Assembly: GCA_037138595.1 (NCBI GenBank)
Contig: JBAXIB010000019.1
Location: 1 to 63,802 of the forward strand
Direction of reading: 5' to 3'
From: UBA4742 sp037138595
Lineage (GTDB): Bacteria > Actinomycetota > Acidimicrobiia > Acidimicrobiales > Acidimicrobilacustridaceae
DNA length: 63,802 nt
Both the position numbers and the translations under genes were made by a program. Under the pieces are notes generated by a model. It worked only from the letters and a program-made list of their open reading frames with translations. It was not told where the DNA came from and did not search any database. Every line of letters starts with the position of its first letter. The stretch's first letter is position 1. Shown one piece after another: positions 43,498 through 52,600 of this stretch.

Positions 43498-44496
43498 CTA
43501 GCGCCGCCATTCGTCCGGCACCGCAACGAGTTCTGCGGGCTTATGCAACGCCGCCGCCATCTCGATCGTGGCCCGGTGAAAATCGCGTTCAGGGAGCATC
43601 ACTACCAAGTTGGCAGTGGGCGCGGTCGTGAGTCGAACGTCTGCGGCAGCCGGCATGAGATCAAGGTCGATCCCGGTCGAACACACCACTACAAGCTCGG
43701 TTCCATCGGGCAATACTCCAAGTGCTGCTGCAGGAACCGCATCTTTCACATTGGCTTTGCCCTCGGTGGTGTCGACGGCACGCAAGTGGTCTGCGCCCAC
43801 CATCGACGGATGTTCAGTTAGGTGCCACCGAATCAATTGAGCGGCCGCTAATCGGTTCAGCGGATGGGCCTCGGCGCCAACCGCCCGGTGGCGTCGCACC
43901 GTCTCGACGACCGACGCGATCGCAGAAAGGGGCGGCATCTCACCGTGCATCATTGCGAACGCCATTCGATCGTGACGGCCCACGCCAACCTCAAGCCGCG
44001 GGCCAGCCTCGCCAACCACGACACGCGCTACCTCCAACCCCATGACCTCACCGATAACCACCCCGTGTTCTACGACCACGTCAGCACCAACCTCTAACAG
44101 CACGTCAGCCGCCGCGACCTCGTCGACCGGCGGCGAAGCAGGAGGTTCGTATGTTTGTGGTGTTGCGAGTTCGATCGATCTCCCGTCGATGCGCCACACG
44201 ATCGTTGGATTCGAAAACGCAGTTGACCTCCGAGCTAATGCCCCGTCATCGTGTTCGACGAGCAAGTTCAGTTCGGTCACGCCCGCCTGTTGCGCCCACG
44301 CCATTGCTGGTCCAAGCGCCGCGTGAGGACGATCCTCGATTAATACCCACCCGGTGTCGCCGTCAACCACCGCGGCGCCGCGAAGAAAACTGGGCGCAGC
44401 GTCACGTTCCGAAATAGGCGCGAAAGCTTGCCCTCGACCGGCAATGAGCGCTCGAAGTTTTGCGCCCAACAGGGCACTTTTACGTTCAGCGTCCAT
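43498..44496 (-). CDS. Conserved-position hypothetical protein between rpmE and prfA
   Basis: A 332-residue soluble protein I do not recognise. The first 140 residues have alternating strands and helices (SFLRGAAVVDGDTGWVLIEDRPHAALGPAMAWAQQAGVTELNLLVEHD), ending in a Pro-rich linker (YEPPASPPVDE). The second part begins ADVLLEVGADVVVEHGVVIGEVMGLEVARVV, includes several His/Asp and ends DLMPAAADVRLTTAPTANLVVMLPERDFHRATIEMAAALHKPAELVAVPDEW. There is no signal peptide or membrane helix. Placement inside a translation block suggests an informational or nucleic-acid role. GTG at 44505 is an alternative start. Confidence 0.75.
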   Translation of the reverse strand: MDAERKSALLGAKLRALIAGRGQAFAPISERDAAPSFLRGAAVVDGDTGWVLIEDRPHAALGPAMAWAQQAGVTELNLLVEHDDGALARRSTAFSNPTIVWRIDGRSIELATPQTYEPPASPPVDEVAAADVLLEVGADVVVEHGVVIGEVMGLEVARVVVGEAGPRLEVGVGRHDRMAFAMMHGEMPPLSAIASVVETVRRHRAVGAEAHPLNRLAAAQLIRWHLTEHPSMVGADHLRAVDTTEGKANVKDAVPAAALGVLPDGTELVVVCSTGIDLDLMPAAADVRLTTAPTANLVVMLPERDFHRATIEMAAALHKPAELVAVPDEWRR

Positions 44497-44582
44497 AACG
44501 GTCACGGCTGCCGCGAGTGCACTGAATTGCTACCCGCATCGAATAACTCTGTTGAACCCGTCCGTGGCCGGACCGGCGAACC

Positions 44583-44834
44583 TCAGGCCGACTCGGTCGA
44601 CTCAGTTGCTTCACCGTCGGGAGTTCCAGCGACATTGCGCCGGCCATATCGACGCTCAAACCGGTCGATACGCCCGCCAGAGTCAACGAGTTTTTGCTTG
44701 CCCGTATAGAACGGGTGGCACTCGTTGCACAGTTCTGAGGTGAGTTCCGGTGACGTTGAACGAGTGGTGAACGTGTTTCCACACGAGCATCGCACTGACG
44801 CTTCGACATAATCGGGGTGAATTTCAGACTTCAT
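44583..44834 (-). CDS. rpmE: Ribosomal protein bL31 (zinc form)
   Basis: An 83-residue bL31 with the zinc-binding four-Cys pattern CSCGNTF ... LCNECHPFYTGKQKLVDSGGRIDRFERRYG, followed by an unusual acidic Ser/Thr tail (NVAGTPDGEATESTESA). It sits on the 50S surface and bridges to the 30S head. It directly follows rho, as in nearly all actinobacteria, with a hairpin between. Confidence 0.95.
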   Translation of the reverse strand: MKSEIHPDYVEASVRCSCGNTFTTRSTSPELTSELCNECHPFYTGKQKLVDSGGRIDRFERRYGRRNVAGTPDGEATESTESA

Positions 44835-44881
44835 CGCGAACTCCAGAGGAAGTTGGGGGCCCCACAGTGTGGCCGGAAAGT

Positions 44882-44905
44882 ATGCCCGACAGCAACGTCA
44901 GGCAT
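44882..44905. promoter_or_regulatory. 9-bp hairpin between rho and rpmE
   Basis: ATGCCCGAC and GTCAGGCAT pair with one G-U on the minus transcript around a 6-nt loop, 14 bp past the rho stop and about 50 bp before rpmE. It could be a partial terminator or part of an rpmE leader; only a short U-run follows. Confidence 0.4.
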
Positions 44906-44919
44906 TTTGGGGTACTTCG

Positions 44920-46728
44920 TCAGGCCCGAGACTGGCCCTTGGACAATGCCGTGAGGAACTGCTCGTTGGACGAACTTCCCGACAGCTTTTCGATCAGGAT
45001 CGCCAGGCTTGCGCCAGGTTCCGCACCATCGTCAGCCACGGCAAGGGTGCTTCGAAGCCCCTGAATCTTTGGTAATTGATCGGCCGAAATGAGCAGTTCT
45101 TCGTGAAGCGTCGAGGTCATCGCAACATTCACCGATGGATAAACCCGATGATCGGCGAGGAAGCCATCGAGGCGCAGTTCCATGTTGCCGGTGCCTTTCA
45201 CCTCGTCAAAAATCACTTCATCAAGCTTTGAACCGTTTTCGATAGTCGCGGTCGCGAGCACGGTCAACGAGCTGCCGCCGTCAATGTTTCGAGCCGAGCC
45301 GAGGAGTCGGCGAGTCGGATACATCGCGCCCGCGTCGATGACACCGGAGATCACTCGGCCAGTGGCCGGCGTCACCAAGTTGTAGGCACGAGCCAAACGC
45401 GTGATTCCATCAAGAATCACCACGACGTCCTTGCCACCTTCGACTAACCGCTTAGCTCGCTCGATCGCCAGCTCAGCGAGGCTCGTGTGTTCTTCGACTG
45501 GCCGATCGAACGTCGTGCCAATGGCTTCGCCATTTTCTATCCACGACTGCATGTCGGTGAGCTCTTCGGGTCGCGCGTCGATCAACACCACCATCAAATG
45601 GGCATCGGGATAATTCGTCTCGATCGACCGAGCGATCTGCTTGACTGCCTCGGTCTTGCCAACTCGGGGTGGCCCAACGATCAGTCCGCGCTGTCCTTTT
45701 CCAACCGGGGCGAGGAGGTCAATGATTCGGGCCGTGAGGTTGCTCGAGTCTTTCGTTGCTTCAAGGCGGAGTTGCTCGTTGGGGAACGTTGACTTGAGAT
45801 CTTCAAATCGGGGTCGCTGCCGCGCGATCTCGGGATCGACACCATTGACCGAATCAATCCGGAGCATCGCCGGATTCTTTTCGTTGCGAGCCGCAGGACG
45901 AGCGGTTCCAATAATTTGGTCCCCTCGCCGAAGCGCAAACTGCCGAGCCTGCTTTACCGAAATGTAAACGTCGTCGCGACTTGAGCCGTAGCCCTTCAGC
46001 TGCAAAAACCCATAGCCGTCATCGCGCAGGTCAAGCAGGCCACTGACATCGACTGGCTCACCTTGGAAAGCTTGTTCCTGGTCGGGTCGGTCGGTGCGCT
46101 CACCACGTTCGCGACCTCGCCGACGACGGCGGCGGTTTCCGATGTCACCATCGCCTTGTCCCATCGAATCGCGATCGCCCTGATTGCCCGAGTCGGTTTG
46201 ATTGCCCGAGTCGGTTTGATTCCCTGAATCGGTTTGGTTTGTTCCAACTGTCGGCGCCGACGTTTCATCTGAGCTTGCTGTTGTCGACTGGGCCGGCGGA
46301 CGTTGATCGCGCCGCGGCGGCTGCTGGCGGTTTTGTGGGCGGTCACCGGATGGACGATCACTCGCGATTGGTGTGCCCGACGGGCGATTAGGCGAGGCTT
46401 GGCGATCATTAGCGGCAGATCGCGATGTTCCCGTCGCACCCGGACCCTTTGCATCACCCGTTCGAGCTGCCGCGGTCGCGGCCGATGTCTGGTCAGTAGG
46501 AGCCGCCGATGAGGCCGTGGTCGTCACACCGGCCAATTCCAAAATCATGTCAACGATGTCAGCCTTTTTGGTGCGCGAACCCGGCTTGCCACCCAATGCC
46601 GTTGCGATCGTTTGGAGTTCTTCTCGGTCTTTTCGTTCAAGTGCCGAACGTTCGAGTTGCTGTGTATCCGCGCTCACGGGTACTCCGGTTCTAGTGGTTG
46701 AGTGATCGTCTCCGCTGGCAACTGACAT
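44920..46728 (-). CDS. rho: Transcription termination factor Rho with long disordered insert
   Basis: A 602-residue Rho. The Rho_N helical domain (RKDREELQTIATALGGKPGSRTKKADIVDMILELAG, residues about 30-67) is followed by a 150-residue Ser/Pro/Gln/Arg-rich insert with NQTDSG repeats and an Arg-run (RRRRRRGRERGER). Then come the CSD RNA-binding domain (VSGLLDLRDDGYGFLQLKGYG...) and the ATPase. Walker A is GPPRVGKTEAVKQIA and Walker B lies in LMVVLIDARPEE. The insert is an actinobacterial habit that adds RNA binding. A GTG at 46677 with GGAG upstream is an alternative start. Confidence 0.95.
   Translation of the reverse strand: MSVASGDDHSTTRTGVPVSADTQQLERSALERKDREELQTIATALGGKPGSRTKKADIVDMILELAGVTTTASSAAPTDQTSAATAAARTGDAKGPGATGTSRSAANDRQASPNRPSGTPIASDRPSGDRPQNRQQPPRRDQRPPAQSTTASSDETSAPTVGTNQTDSGNQTDSGNQTDSGNQGDRDSMGQGDGDIGNRRRRRRGRERGERTDRPDQEQAFQGEPVDVSGLLDLRDDGYGFLQLKGYGSSRDDVYISVKQARQFALRRGDQIIGTARPAARNEKNPAMLRIDSVNGVDPEIARQRPRFEDLKSTFPNEQLRLEATKDSSNLTARIIDLLAPVGKGQRGLIVGPPRVGKTEAVKQIARSIETNYPDAHLMVVLIDARPEELTDMQSWIENGEAIGTTFDRPVEEHTSLAELAIERAKRLVEGGKDVVVILDGITRLARAYNLVTPATGRVISGVIDAGAMYPTRRLLGSARNIDGGSSLTVLATATIENGSKLDEVIFDEVKGTGNMELRLDGFLADHRVYPSVNVAMTSTLHEELLISADQLPKIQGLRSTLAVADDGAEPGASLAILIEKLSGSSSNEQFLTALSKGQSRA
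46183..46236. repeat. 18-bp tandem repeat inside rho
   Basis: Three 18-bp units on the plus strand (the first two identical, ATTGCCCGAGTCGGTTTG; the third with three changes) encode NQTDSG repeats in the disordered insert of Rho. In-frame unit length means copy-number change would not break the gene. Confidence 0.85.
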
Positions 46729-47042
46729 CGACTGAAATGGCCCTCGTGGTCATCAGTTCGCAGTTGCAGCAAGGTACGTCGGGAGAGGTCGGAATCGAAC
46801 GGGAGGTGCCGCCTAGTGTCGTCACCTTCGTGAAAGCGACATCAAGCGAATCTGCACCAGGGAGAGCAGCCAGTTGAAGGTCCGTGGTCGCACGGAACAC
46901 GCTGACAATGCCGCCAAAACTGCCAGGCCCACGTGGCTGGGACAGCCCCCGCATGACGACTACATGAGGATAACCGGGACCAGCGGTCAGCGGCAACCCC
47001 GGAGCGAATCGCTTTCAGGCGATTGGATGGCGATCGCGGCCT
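46729..47042. other. 314-bp gap before rho
   Basis: No convincing gene. The plus and minus frames that cross it have no protein-like features. A 6-bp hairpin (AATCGC-TTTCAG-GCGATT, 47007-47024) lies about 20 bp past the stop of the upstream minus-strand gene. Another short palindrome, CCACGTGG, is near 46931. It is probably a rho leader and promoter region; Rho genes are often autoregulated through such leaders. Confidence 0.6.
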
Positions 47043-48185
47043 TCAGCGTCGGGTTAGCTGCTCCATCAAGGAGTGCCCCGGGACGGCAGGGAGTCCCTCC
47101 ACGCCAGCTTCGGTATACCTGCCTCCGCGACCCATTTTGGCAGAATCCACCAAGAGGTATGGCACCGGATCTGACGTATGGGTCTTGAGTCGCAATGGGG
47201 TGGCATGGTCAGGCAGCAATAACATCCGCCACGGTCCGAGACGATCCAACGACGGAACGAGATCAGCCAAAATCTGTGAGTCCCAATTCTCAAGCGCACG
47301 TACCTTCTCGGCGACATCGCCGGCGTGACCAGCTTCGTCGGTTGCTTCCACATGGATGATGAATAGATCCGCGCCGTCGGCCAACGAATCGAGCGCGCAC
47401 TCGCGTTGTGCGCCGTAGTTGGTGTCGTAACCCGGCGTCATTCCTTCGACATCGACCACTTCAATGTCTGTCAACACACCAAGGCCGCGCACGAGATCGA
47501 CTGCGCTGCTCAACGCCGCGTCGACGCCGTAGACCGACGAAAACGATGGCATCTGCGGCTGAAAGCCTTGCCCCCAAAGCCAAATCTGATTGGCACTGAG
47601 ATCAAACCGCTCGAGCACCTTGCGCGACGCATCCATCAGGCGGCGAAGTTCTGGTGCCGCCAAACCAGTAGGCAATACCACTGGCTTGTCCGAAAGGTCA
47701 TGCGGCGGAACACACTCAGATTCTGACCATGACCCTGGAGCCACCATGATGTGGCGATACTCGACCCCGGGATGAAATGAAATGCCGTCGCCGCCAAGTT
47801 CAGCCTCAAGGGCCCGGACGACTTCGCTTGCCGCTTCGGTCGACGGATGCCCGCCCGAGAAATCCGCCATTTGGCCCGCAACAACTTCAACCAGGTTGCA
47901 CCGGTAGGCCACTTGGTCAGGTCGAAGGCGAATTCCCAGCGCGGCAGCCTCAATCGGGGCCCGGCCGGTGTGATAAGTCGCGGGGTCATAGCCAAAAATC
48001 GACATGTTTCCTACGTCGCTGCCCGGCGCCATGCCTGCCGGGATCACTGCGGCGCGGCCAACCTCGCCTCGAGCGGCTAGAGCAGCCAGATTGGGAAGAC
48101 TCGCTGCTTCAAGCGGCGTGCGACCACCGAGTTCGTCAACCGGCTCGTCGGCACAACCATCAGGAACGCACACCACATAGTTCAT
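47043..48185 (-). CDS. ApgM-like phosphomutase-family protein, probable homoserine kinase
   Basis: A 380-residue member of the alkaline-phosphatase superfamily, related to archaeal-type cofactor-independent phosphoglycerate mutase. Marks: VVCVPDGCADEPVDELGGRTPLE, the Ser motif GSDVGNMSIFGYDP, TGRAPIEAAALGI, and metal ligands in HVEATDEAGHAGD and LLLPDHATPLRLKTHTSDPVPYLL. It lies between thrC and rho, exactly where thrB stands in mycobacteria, and no GHMP-type thrB is in the window. A subgroup of this family was proposed (TIGR02535) and later supported genetically in other bacteria as an alternative homoserine kinase. A plain phosphoglycerate mutase remains possible. Confidence 0.85.
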   Translation of the reverse strand: MNYVVCVPDGCADEPVDELGGRTPLEAASLPNLAALAARGEVGRAAVIPAGMAPGSDVGNMSIFGYDPATYHTGRAPIEAAALGIRLRPDQVAYRCNLVEVVAGQMADFSGGHPSTEAASEVVRALEAELGGDGISFHPGVEYRHIMVAPGSWSESECVPPHDLSDKPVVLPTGLAAPELRRLMDASRKVLERFDLSANQIWLWGQGFQPQMPSFSSVYGVDAALSSAVDLVRGLGVLTDIEVVDVEGMTPGYDTNYGAQRECALDSLADGADLFIIHVEATDEAGHAGDVAEKVRALENWDSQILADLVPSLDRLGPWRMLLLPDHATPLRLKTHTSDPVPYLLVDSAKMGRGGRYTEAGVEGLPAVPGHSLMEQLTRR

Positions 48186-48241
48186 TGGGTGATCATGGCA
48201 GGAATTTTCGGCGACGGCATAAGGGCCCCCGGCGACAGCGC

Positions 48242-49633
48242 TTAGGCGATCGCCGCGTCAACTGCGGCTCGCACCAAGTCGTAATCGTTTGCCATGGTTA
48301 TGTAGTGCTCGGGGCGGTCGAATAGGTCGGCGAGGCGATCCGGCAGCGGTGGACGAACACCGGTAGCAGATTCGACCGCGTCCGGGAACTTCGCCGGGTC
48401 AGCCGTAGCGAGCGTCACCATCGGTACCGCTGGGTCCAGCCGGCACGCCATTGCAGCACCAAGTCCCACCGCGCTATGGGGATCAAGCAACAAACCCAAC
48501 CGTTCGTAGACGTCACGAATCACTTCCGACGTGGCCTGATCGTCGAAACTCGCGCCACTCCATTGTTCGCCAAGCGCGTCGACCACCGCGGGATCAATCG
48601 CGAATGATCCTTCGGCACGAAAGCGCATCATCAACTCCGCGATGGTCGCTCCATCTCGACCCAGAAGTTCAAACAGGAGACGTTCAAAATTGCTCGACAC
48701 GCCAATATCCATTGATGGACTGAGCGTTGGAGTTACGTCGCGCATTTCCATGATCGCCGACGACAAAAATCGAATCAGAATGTCATTGGCATTGCTCGCA
48801 ACTACGAATTGCGAAATCGGTACGCCCATCTGCTGGGCCCCATACCCGGCGAAAACATTGCCGAAATTGCCCGTCGGAACGGCGAACGAAACCGGCATCG
48901 CTCCCATGGTGAGCCGCGCCGATGACGTCACGAAATACACGATTTGGGCCATCACTCGGGCCCAATTGATCGAGTTGACAGCCGAGAGATTGACACGATC
49001 GCGAAACGGCTCGTCAGCAAAAAGGGCTTTGACGAGGTCCTGACAATCATCGAAGGTTCCCTCGATCGCGATGTTGTGCACATTGGGCGCATCGACTGTC
49101 GTCATTTGCCGCCGTTGCACGTCAGATACTCGCCCGGCCGGATGCAAGATCACGATCTCAATGGCATCCCGATCTCGGCACGCGTCGATCGCCGCCGATC
49201 CAGTATCACCGGATGTCGCACCCACAATGGTTACTCGCTCGCCGCGCCGAGCGAGTTCATAGTCGAACAAGCGACCAACCAACTGCAACGCAACATCTTT
49301 AAATGCCAACGTTGGGCCGTGAAACAGCTCAGCCATCCACAATCCATCGCCTAAATCCCGCAACGGAACGACATCTGGATCGTCAAAGGTTGCGTAGGAC
49401 TCCGTCACCATCGTCGCAAATTCGTCAGCACCGATTGTTCCCTCGAGGAATGGCCACATCACCTCGATTGCGACATCGCTATAGCTGGCCTTTGATGCAC
49501 GAAGTAACGCGTCGGGCGCCAATTTCGGCCACGACTCCGGAACGTACAGTCCCCCGTCTCGGGCCAATCCCGCCAGCAACACATCGCCGAACTCAAGGAC
49601 CGGCGCCGCACCGCGAGTACTTACATAGCGCAC
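48242..49633 (-). CDS. thrC: Threonine synthase
   Basis: A 463-residue class II threonine synthase (the longer Escherichia coli/yeast type) with the N-terminal domain MRYVSTRGAAPVLEFGDVLLAGLARDGGLYVPE. The PLP Lys is in FHGPTLAFKDVALQ, SNH-type contacts in IVGATSGDTGSAAI, and the glycine loop in AVPTGNFGNVFAGYGA. It turns O-phosphohomoserine into threonine. It starts with GTG 4 bp after the hom stop. Mycobacteria carry a shorter thrC at this place, so the type differs although the position is kept. Confidence 0.95.
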   Translation of the reverse strand: MRYVSTRGAAPVLEFGDVLLAGLARDGGLYVPESWPKLAPDALLRASKASYSDVAIEVMWPFLEGTIGADEFATMVTESYATFDDPDVVPLRDLGDGLWMAELFHGPTLAFKDVALQLVGRLFDYELARRGERVTIVGATSGDTGSAAIDACRDRDAIEIVILHPAGRVSDVQRRQMTTVDAPNVHNIAIEGTFDDCQDLVKALFADEPFRDRVNLSAVNSINWARVMAQIVYFVTSSARLTMGAMPVSFAVPTGNFGNVFAGYGAQQMGVPISQFVVASNANDILIRFLSSAIMEMRDVTPTLSPSMDIGVSSNFERLLFELLGRDGATIAELMMRFRAEGSFAIDPAVVDALGEQWSGASFDDQATSEVIRDVYERLGLLLDPHSAVGLGAAMACRLDPAVPMVTLATADPAKFPDAVESATGVRPPLPDRLADLFDRPEHYITMANDYDLVRAAVDAAIA

Positions 49634-49637
49634 GAAC

Positions 49638-50948
49638 TCAACCCATCACCGGTGAAGCGGCAAGCACCCGAATCACACTTCCGACCTTGCGAACCGCATC
49701 GAGCGCCCGCAGATCCGCCAATGTCGCCTGCATGTCTCGTTCGAGCGCGCGATGCGTGATGAAGACCAGATCCGCGTCTTCGCCGGGCGATCCTTGCGAC
49801 ATCGTGCTAATTGATACCCCATGGGCACCGAACACACCCGCTACTGCGCTGAGCACTCCCGGTTGATCAACGACGTGGAGGTGCAGGTAGTACTCGGATT
49901 CGAGTTCTTCGAGCGGACGAATGATCGCATCACTCAACACGCCGATGCTCGCGCTTGACCCACCGCGCACATTGAGCGCCGCGTCAATGAGATCACCAAG
50001 CACCGCGCTAGCTGTTGGTGTTCCGCCTGCACCGCGTCCGTAGAACATCAACTCACCGACCGCAGCCCCGCGCACAAAAACTGCGTTGAAGCTTCCGTTG
50101 ACCGACGCCAAAGGATGGCCAACCGGCATGAGCACGGGGTGCACTCGCAGCGCCAGTTCGAGTGGCCCAGTCGTCGACACTCGCTCAGCGATTCCGACCA
50201 ACTTCAGTACGTAGCCATTTCGCGTCGCAAATTCGATGTCATCCGCGGTCACTCCAGAAATGCCTTCGTGGTACACGTCGGACGCAACCACGCGAGCGCC
50301 AAACGCGATACTTGCCAAGATCGCAATTTTTGCGCCGGCATCGAAGCCGTCTACGTCGGCCGATGGGTCGGCCTCCGCATACCCGAGTGTCTGGGCTTCG
50401 GCGAGAGCATCGCTATAGGTCATCGCCGACTCGGTCATCTGGGTCAGGATGTAATTCGTCGTCCCATTCACGATCCCCATGACTTGTTCGATGGGTTCGC
50501 CAAGCAAGGACTCGCGCAACGGTCGCACGAGTGGAATTCCACCAGCGACCGCGGCCTCGAAAAGAATGTCAACACCTGAAGCATCGGCGGCGGCAAAGAT
50601 TTCACTTCCGTGATTCGCGAGGAGTTCTTTGTTCGCGGTCACGACGGGTTTCGACGCAGTAAGCGCATCGATAACTAACTGTCGGGCTGGGTCAACCCCA
50701 CCCATGAGTTCAACCACAACATCAATCGCTGGATCATTCACCACCACCGCCGCATCCGACGTGAAGCGACCTGCCGGTAGACCAACCGAACGAGGCAAGG
50801 AGAGATCGCGCACCGCCACTCGGGTGATCTCGAATTTGAGCCCGGTACGGGCTGTGATGGCATCGGCTTGCTGCTCGAGCAGGTTTATCAACGCGACACC
50901 GACTGTTCCGCAACCAAGTAGTCCGATTCGCACCCGAGAGCCGTTCAC
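49638..50948 (-). CDS. hom: Homoserine dehydrogenase with ACT domain
   Basis: A 436-residue monofunctional enzyme. The NAD(P) motif is RIGLLGCGTVGVALINLL; the catalytic part includes TANKELLANHG, the EAAVAGGIPLVRPLRESL motif, GTTNYILTQM and GYAEADPSADVDGFDAGAKIAILASIAFG. The C-terminal ACT domain (YYLHLHVVDQPGVLSAVAGVFGAHGVSISTMSQ) senses threonine. It reduces aspartate semialdehyde to homoserine for threonine and methionine. A GTG at 50948 was chosen; TTG at 50957 is possible. Confidence 0.95.
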   Translation of the reverse strand: MNGSRVRIGLLGCGTVGVALINLLEQQADAITARTGLKFEITRVAVRDLSLPRSVGLPAGRFTSDAAVVVNDPAIDVVVELMGGVDPARQLVIDALTASKPVVTANKELLANHGSEIFAAADASGVDILFEAAVAGGIPLVRPLRESLLGEPIEQVMGIVNGTTNYILTQMTESAMTYSDALAEAQTLGYAEADPSADVDGFDAGAKIAILASIAFGARVVASDVYHEGISGVTADDIEFATRNGYVLKLVGIAERVSTTGPLELALRVHPVLMPVGHPLASVNGSFNAVFVRGAAVGELMFYGRGAGGTPTASAVLGDLIDAALNVRGGSSASIGVLSDAIIRPLEELESEYYLHLHVVDQPGVLSAVAGVFGAHGVSISTMSQGSPGEDADLVFITHRALERDMQATLADLRALDAVRKVGSVIRVLAASPVMG

Positions 50949-51011
50949 CTGAACCAAACTAGCGCTTGCCTTGGCGGCACCGAATCGAATTGGTAATCGC
51001 TGTTGTCGGGA

Positions 51012-52595
51012 TCATTTCCGAAGGCGCTTTGCCCACGACCGAGCAACGGGACCGACGTTCCATCGTGCCGCACTGACGAAGTCGCGCACCTGCTCATAGG
51101 TGTTGTAATCAGGCCGCCGCGCAACTTCTGCTAGTGCCCGATCAAGGTCGCGATCGCATTGCTCAAGGACGATCGAGAAATCTCGGCGCATGGGATCTCG
51201 AGCGTCATAGCCAAACGATCGATAGTGGCGAGCAAAACCAGGCCGGTAAAGCCGCGCTCGCTCATGTAATCCCGACGAGTGCGACATCGGGTTTTTGGGC
51301 CGCATTCTGATGTAATCAGGCAGCACATCAGCAAATGTTTCTCTCAGGATCCACTTCTCTTGACCATCACGCCGTTTCAAACTGATGGGCATTCGCATGG
51401 CAAGTTTGACCAGTTCGAGGTCAAGAAACGGAACCCGCACTTCCACACCTTGACCCATGCTGGTTCGATCCACACGCTGCAGTTCGGTACGGCAAAGATT
51501 GACCAACTTGTGCAAGAACAACCGCTGACGAAGCTCGTCACTCACCTGGTGATACATGTCGTAACCACCGAACAACTCATCAGAACCATCGCCGGCAAGC
51601 ACGACTTTGATGCCTAGTTCATGCACTCGTCGAAAAAGTGGCACCGACACCACTGCATTGATGATGTCGCCGTATTCGGTCAGCTCTGACATCTCAATCG
51701 CGCGCCGCACATCGCGACTTCGGATATCGCCTAAGCCCAAATCGATTACTTCGTGGCGAACCCCGAGTTCGGCAGTCAATCGCCGCGCATAACGCACATC
51801 TTCGCTGTCAGGGGTACCAATCGTAAACGCGACACAATCGGGATGCATCTCCAAGACGTTGATCAGCGTGATCGAACTATCGAGGCCACCGGACAACACC
51901 ACACCAACGGTCAAATCAGTATCGACCCGGACGCGGATGCTGTCTCGCAGCGCGGCACGAACCAGCGACTTGGCCTGCTCAGGATCTTCGATCGGCGATT
52001 CGCCCTCACCGAGCGACAGCAGATCGACATAGGTCTGCACCACAGGGGCCTCACCTGACCGAGCCCAACCGCAGTGTCCTGGTGGCAACTCGAACACCTG
52101 ACTACCTACCGGAACAAGCGCCTTCACTTCTGATGCCAAGTGCAGCAGACCGGCATCAATTGACCAGTAAAGGGGTTTGATTCCGAGAGGATCCCGAGCG
52201 ATAAAGACCCGATTCGTTGACCGCTCAACGATGGCGAATGCGAACTCACCCCGAAGGCGGTTCACTGCGGCTTGTCCCCACTGCAAGAATGATTCGAGCA
52301 CAACTTCGGTGTCGCTCGTTGACCGGAACTCGCGACCCAGCGCGATCAGTTCCTCTCGCAGTTCTCGATGGTTAAAAACCTCGCCGTTGTAACACAACAA
52401 CCACTTTCGATCACCTGAGAACCACGGTTGAATCGCCCGTTCACGGTCCACGATTCGCAGCCGTTGGGTGCCAGCAGCCAAACCTTCATCGACATAGAAC
52501 TCTTCGACATCGCCGCGAGGTCGCAGCGCATCAAGCATCACTCGGAACCGATCAGGATCGCGGCGCGCTCCGACGATTAACGCAATGCCGCACAT
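51012..52595 (-). CDS. Asparagine synthetase-like amidotransferase
   Basis: A 527-residue class II glutamine amidotransferase fused to an ATP-pyrophosphatase domain. Cys2 (MCGIAL) is the glutaminase nucleophile and CYNGEVFNHRELR the glutamine-binding loop. Synthetase-domain marks are VVLSGGLDSS (PP-loop), VLAGDGSDELFGGYDMY and MGQGVEVRVPFLD. The usual RGPD of the first domain is altered (RPRGDVEE). It could make asparagine, but close homologs amidate other acids, including peptidoglycan diaminopimelate in corynebacteria. It follows a zinc-peptidase-like gene by 5 bp, so a wall-related task is worth considering. Confidence 0.88.
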   Translation of the reverse strand: MCGIALIVGARRDPDRFRVMLDALRPRGDVEEFYVDEGLAAGTQRLRIVDRERAIQPWFSGDRKWLLCYNGEVFNHRELREELIALGREFRSTSDTEVVLESFLQWGQAAVNRLRGEFAFAIVERSTNRVFIARDPLGIKPLYWSIDAGLLHLASEVKALVPVGSQVFELPPGHCGWARSGEAPVVQTYVDLLSLGEGESPIEDPEQAKSLVRAALRDSIRVRVDTDLTVGVVLSGGLDSSITLINVLEMHPDCVAFTIGTPDSEDVRYARRLTAELGVRHEVIDLGLGDIRSRDVRRAIEMSELTEYGDIINAVVSVPLFRRVHELGIKVVLAGDGSDELFGGYDMYHQVSDELRQRLFLHKLVNLCRTELQRVDRTSMGQGVEVRVPFLDLELVKLAMRMPISLKRRDGQEKWILRETFADVLPDYIRMRPKNPMSHSSGLHERARLYRPGFARHYRSFGYDARDPMRRDFSIVLEQCDRDLDRALAEVARRPDYNTYEQVRDFVSAARWNVGPVARSWAKRLRK

Positions 52596-52600
52596 GATGA

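Noticed and set aside
46785..46815. tRNA T-arm-like string on the minus strand
   Set aside because: No matching acceptor, D or anticodon stems around it.
46691..46996. 101-codon minus-strand frame in the rho leader
   Set aside because: No domain, odd composition, overlaps the rho start in another frame; treated as untranslated leader.
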